In this document: positions 59,060 to 64,000 of the stretch, one piece after another
Numbering within the stretch: position 1 is the first letter of the stretch
Layout: every line of letters begins with the position of its first letter
Source of the DNA: Rhabdophis nuchalis
Lineage: Eukaryota > Chordata > Lepidosauria > Squamata > Natricidae
Reading direction: 5' to 3'
DNA: 64,000 nucleotides
Assembly: GCA_039707465.1 (NCBI GenBank)
Contig: CM077651.1
Coordinates: 17,554,519-17,618,518, forward strand
Made by a program: the position numbers and the translations under genes
The notes under the pieces: model-generated
Seen by the model: the letters and a program-made list of their open reading frames with translations, nothing else
Databases searched by the model: none
What the model was told of the DNA's origin: nothing

Positions 59060-59770
59060 ATTAGAAATGGTAGAGAGTTGTTATAAATTGTGAAGTTCTG
59101 TCTGATCCATCGTGACAATGTTCCTTCAGGTCTTCCTGATCTCCATTTAAGCTCATACTTACTGCTTTGGTGACTCCATCCAGCCACCTCATTCTCTGCC
59201 ATCCATTTCTTCTTTTGCAATCCATCTTTAGGCTCTTCTCCAGGGAGTCCCTTCTCATTAGGTGGCCAAAGTATTTGAGTTTCATCTTCAGGGTCTGGTC
59301 TTCTAAAGAGTATTCAGGGTTGATCTCCTCTGGGACTGACCGGTTTGATCACCTTTCAGTCCAAGGGATTCACAGGAGTATTCTCCAGCACCAGAGTTCA
59401 AAGGCCTCCATTCTTTGGCGCTCAGCCTTTCTTATGGTCCAACTTTCACAGCCCTACTTTGCAATTGGGAAAACCACAGCCTTGACTAGACACATGTTTG
59501 TTGTCAGGGTGATGTTTCTGCTTTTTAGTATACTGTCTAGATTTGCCATAGCTTTCCTCCTCAGGGGCAAGAACCTTTTATTTTCTTGGCTGCAGTCCCC
59601 ATCTGCAGTGATTTTGGAGCCCAGGAAAGTAAAATCTGTCACTACCTCCATTTCTTCTCCATCTATTTCCCAGAAATTGAGAGGGCTGGATTCCGCGATC
59701 TTAGTTTTCTTAATGTTGAGTGTAATGGTAGAGAAACCTCTCCTAAAGACTCCCATCTGTGGAAAAGTCT
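59060..59770 (-). pseudogene. BovB (RTE) LINE ORF2 C-terminal remnant
   Basis: Minus strand order is 'LNIKKTKIAESSPLNFWEID', 'DFTFLGSKITADGDC', 'KAMANLDSILKSRNI' (59454-59740), then the 'EAFELWCW'-type and 'SLEDQ' region (59285-59450), and 'LKMKLKYFGHLMRRDSLEKS' with 'GWQRMRWLDGVT' (59100-59285). This is the region after the reverse transcriptase palm in BovB. Frameshifts separate the two open parts. The 5' part is missing where a SINE abuts. Confidence 0.9.
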
Positions 59771-59785
59771 AGGAATATTTTTTCT

Positions 59786-60003
59786 AGCAGTAGCACTTAG
59801 ATTTATATACTGCTCCATAGTCCTTTGAAGCACTCTCTGGGTGGTTTATAATGTCAACATGTTTCCCTTAAAAATCTGGACCTCATGTTACTGACCTCAG
59901 AAGGATGGAAGGTTGAGTCAACCTTGAGTCTATCAGGATTGAACTCCAGGCTGTGGACAAAGTTACCCTGCAGTGCTGCAATTAACCACTGTGCCACAGA
60001 GTG
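59786..60003 (-). mobile_element. tRNA-derived SINE (family B)
   Basis: Minus strand starts CTCTGTGGCACAGTGGTTAA and ends 'TATATAAATCTAAGTGCTAC'. Its tail side abuts the truncated end of the BovB. Confidence 0.85.
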
Positions 60004-60960
60004 TTGTTTTTTTTTAAATAAAAGTCAAGATGAAGGAACCATCATCATCACACTCCTCAACCAAGTACATCTAGAGGAACCAATCCAGATCTTCCTAATA
60101 CTTGAAAGGCTATCACAGAGAAACATCCTCCATAACTGAAGAAGGTCAAATAAGAACCAGTGAAAAGACAGAACTTTCCTGACTGCCTCCTGGAGATATG
60201 GATGCTTCATCACAGGTTTTCCCATAAAGGTCAGACAGTGAGAATGGTATGAACATTTCTGCTCTGGATAATGGGCTGGGACTGAAAGACCAAGTTCCTT
60301 GCAGCCTATGACTACATGGATTGTCACACAATTATTAGTATGTATGTATGTAGGTATGTATGTAAATACTGTATATTTGTACGTATGCATATTTCTACTG
60401 TGTCTACTGTATATTTATACTGAATAAATGTAGCATGAAGAGATTCAATTTTGCATACACCAACTTTTTTTAAATCTATAAACCCATTGATCACTGGATA
60501 ATAAATGTTGAAAGTTAGCAGAAGCATTCTGACTTCCTCCTCAAAAAGTTCTATTTGCATATCTCTGTACAACATGACTCCTGTTGATTAGACATACATT
60601 ATTAAGATTTTCAGCATTTTCTTCCTCTTTTGAGTCTGTTCTCTTTTCTTCTGACTCTCAGACCATGCTGCAAGATGATAGGTAGAAATAATGTTGTTCA
60701 GATGTTCCTGTCACCATATGATTTCTTTACTAAGGCCGTTTTTCATGCAAATGCAAGCTTTAGAATATTTTCCTATAAAAGTTATGTTCCTAACTTTAGT
60801 GTTTCACTGTTCAGGCATGATGTTCGCTGTGTAAAGCTACGTGTTGTCCAACATTAGAGACTTGGCAATCTTTACTTCATGCAGTAAACAAACAGATCAT
60901 GCAATGTAGATTAGCAAAACAGACCTGACAGCAATATAGTACACACACACATACACACAC
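60004..60960. other. Unique-looking sequence
   Basis: Short (TATG)n at 60340-60365 and (CA)n at 60941-60960. No gene is recognised. Confidence 0.4.
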
Positions 60961-62186
<1,226 letters not shown>

Positions 62187-62194
62187 GGGCATTT

Positions 62195-62474
62195 CAGTGA
62201 TGGGATTCATTTTTATTTACTACCGGTTCTGTGGGTGTGGCATGTCTCAGTGAGCATGGTAGGGAAGGATACCGTAAGACCTCCATTCCCTCCTCACTCC
62301 AGGGTAAGGTTACTGCAAAATCCCCATTTCCTCCCAATCAGCTGGGACTCGGGAGACAGAGAATAGAGGGGAGCAGGGCCAGTCAGCAATGGTATTTACT
62401 GGTTTTCCGAACTACTCAAAATTTCTGCTACCATTTCTCCAGAACTGGTCAGAACCTGCTGAATACCACCTCTG
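62195..62474. mobile_element. hAT-like non-autonomous element (family 1)
   Basis: Starts CAGTGATGGGATTCATT and ends GAATACCACCTCTG, flanked by exact 8-bp duplications GGGCATTT (62187-62194, 62475-62482). Confidence 0.93.
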
Positions 62475-62482
62475 GGGCATTT

Positions 62483-63180
62483 GGATAAGTTTTATATTCA
62501 ATTTGCTTTTTGACTCTATTCTAAAATTCCTAACTATACTCATTAAAGCTAACCATCTAACAAAGTATAATGTATCCAGCTAGGAAATGGCAAATCCATG
62601 TAAGAATATTCTACAAATTAAATTGTCAAAAATGTTATTTTCAGTGTTATTCAAATTGCATCTGCTCTCTGGTTAAAAATAGAATTTGGAGCTCTCTTTA
62701 ATACAGTAGTAAACTAAGCCTTGATTGAGAAATCTGGCTTACAATGCTCTTGACTAACTTCCACAAATAATTTTCCTTCAAGTCAGAAAAGAAGTTATTT
62801 GAGCTTGTGTTAGTTTTTTAGTTGTAGCAGTACTATTCCAGCCTTGCTGTCAAAGGAAGCTTGACTAGCATTTACAGAATTCCTAATTGTTTATCGGCAA
62901 AGATTTCCCCCACCCCCCTTCATTCATTCTGTAAAAATTATGTGAGGCGTGTCAGTGCTGATTAATATTCAGTTTTAATATCAAACATTTGTATGTGAGA
63001 AGAAAAAAGAGATGTAGAGTAAGGCAAATAGAAAGTCAATTAGAGCTTTCACACTCTCTAAATGCATTTTAATGGAATTGAGAGCAAACTTTGACATGTG
63101 GGAGGACAACAAAATCTCACTATCGGAGCACGGAAAGACAGGACAAGCATATCCAAAAAGACACAGCAACAGCATCAACT
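62483..63180. other. Unique sequence; possible conserved non-coding segment
   Basis: Repeat-free; 'GTCAGTGCTGATTAATATTC' with balanced neighbours near 62950-63120 is suggestive only. No exon is seen. Confidence 0.3.
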
Positions 63181-63509
63181 TGTTAGGATATCAAATTTAG
63201 TAGCTGGGAAAGCAAAGTGTACAACGGGGCAGAACATACAATTGTAGTTGATTGGTTGGAGAGTGCTACATGAGGCAATCTACGCTACGATTGATTGATG
63301 TGGGTGTATAGGGGGGGTTCTCCCCCACCACCACTTTTTTTTTCTGTGTGCTCTGTATGTTGTTTAGATTTACCTCATGATGTTCCTGTGTTTCTGACTA
63401 TCTTGTCTGTGGCAAATATAAATGTAAAATATACTTATTTGTATAAAACTACAAGTTTGTGTCAGCATCTCTGACTTCATTTGGACAGCTGCTACACAAT
63501 TCCCTGACA
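63181..63509 (+). mobile_element. Probable solo LTR (329 bp)
   Basis: Starts TGTTAGGATATC and ends CCCTGACA, giving imperfect inverted TGTTAGG/CCTGACA ends. Flanks CAACT and CAACG match 4/5. GCAAATATAAATG near 63413 could be a TATA region, and TTGATTGGTTGG near 63248 holds a reversed CCAAT. No clear AATAAA was found. Confidence 0.55.
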
Positions 63510-64000
63510 CAACGGTTTATTGGTCTGGAAACGCCCTTAACAGACAAAGAGGAGCAATGAAACGGTTGGTTTCAAAGTTGATTATCCTATCAGCTGAAGA
63601 TAGTTTTAGAGGAAAGATAGAAACGATGACAGATAACAGAGGAGATATCTGAGAACGGAAAAGAGGAACAGTGAAAACTTGACTAGCTGTAATTAAGAAA
63701 TGTGGAGGGTTTGGCTGGCTTGGCAAATAGTTAAGTATCATCACAACAAAAGGAGTTACTTGTTTGAAGAGACAGTCCAAAGGAAAAGGGAGGCAATTTC
63801 TTGGTTCAGCTGGTAAATAGCTTCTCTGCATCAGTAGAATATGATTTCAGTTAATAAAGCCAGGGAGGTTAAAAGGTTAAAACATAACAATTGACTTGTG
63901 GAGAAGGAACTGGCTGTTCTTATCTTCAGCCATTATTACTCTCGATAGATATCCTTCTGCCCTTCCATGTCTTTTCATAAATCTAGGGCATCTAAAAAGA
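63510..64000. other. Unique-looking sequence
   Basis: No repeat is recognised. A 104-codon minus-strand open frame at 63517-63831 has no known motif. Confidence 0.4.

Noticed and set aside
59167..59772. 201-codon plus-strand open frame
   Set aside because: Antisense shadow of the BovB ORF2 remnant.

Overview
The window looks like intergenic or intronic DNA from a snake, most probably an advanced (colubroid) snake; the species assignment is inference. The reasons are the AT-rich background, long GATA/GACA (Bkm-type) arrays, CR1, L2 and BovB LINEs with squamate-type C-termini, several tRNA-derived SINE families, and many short hAT-like elements. I found no host protein-coding exon, rRNA, tRNA or CRISPR array that I could defend. 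The only intact sizeable reading frame that is plainly a gene is a transposon gene, an L1 ORF1 at 8299-9147.

Layout. 0-7.4 kb: L2 pieces, a TA-flanked mariner-like element with internal tandem repeats, a hAT fragment, SINEs and a GATA/GACA array. 7.4-9.4 kb: a complete L1-derived insertion with 5'UTR, intact ORF1, 3'UTR, poly(A) and a 15-17 bp target-site duplication, but no ORF2. 9.7-10.6 kb: a hAT element next to a near-perfect palindrome (251-bp arms, 250/251 identical). 11.7-12.3 kb: compound tetranucleotide arrays. 13-18.8 kb: nested insertions (hAT in CR1, solo LTR in a SINE, SINE in an R2/R4-type LINE). 19.8-30 kb: SINEs, hAT elements with 8-bp duplications, a 135-bp perfect-hairpin element and microsatellites. 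30.7-31.35 kb: a roughly 600-bp polypurine tract. 32-44 kb: CR1, hAT elements, a 256-bp solo LTR with palindromic promoter motifs, and an inverted-repeat-rich stretch around an L2. 45-58 kb: microsatellites, L2, SINEs, a composite hAT element, a CR1 inserted into an L2, and a CR1 split by nested hAT elements, one of which keeps a transposase start. 58.6-64 kb: GAAA array, a BovB remnant, more hAT copies and a probable solo LTR.

How the parts relate. The elements form a record of successive retrotransposition and DNA transposition. Autonomous LINEs (CR1, L2, BovB, L1, R2/R4-like) supply reverse transcriptase. tRNA-derived SINEs, the ORF1-only L1 and the small hAT/mariner elements are non-autonomous passengers. 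Many LINE 3' tails and hAT edges sit against microsatellites. Unannotated stretches are unique-looking AT-rich DNA; three are flagged, weakly, as possible conserved non-coding sequence. All family assignments come from reading motifs and termini by eye; no database search was run.
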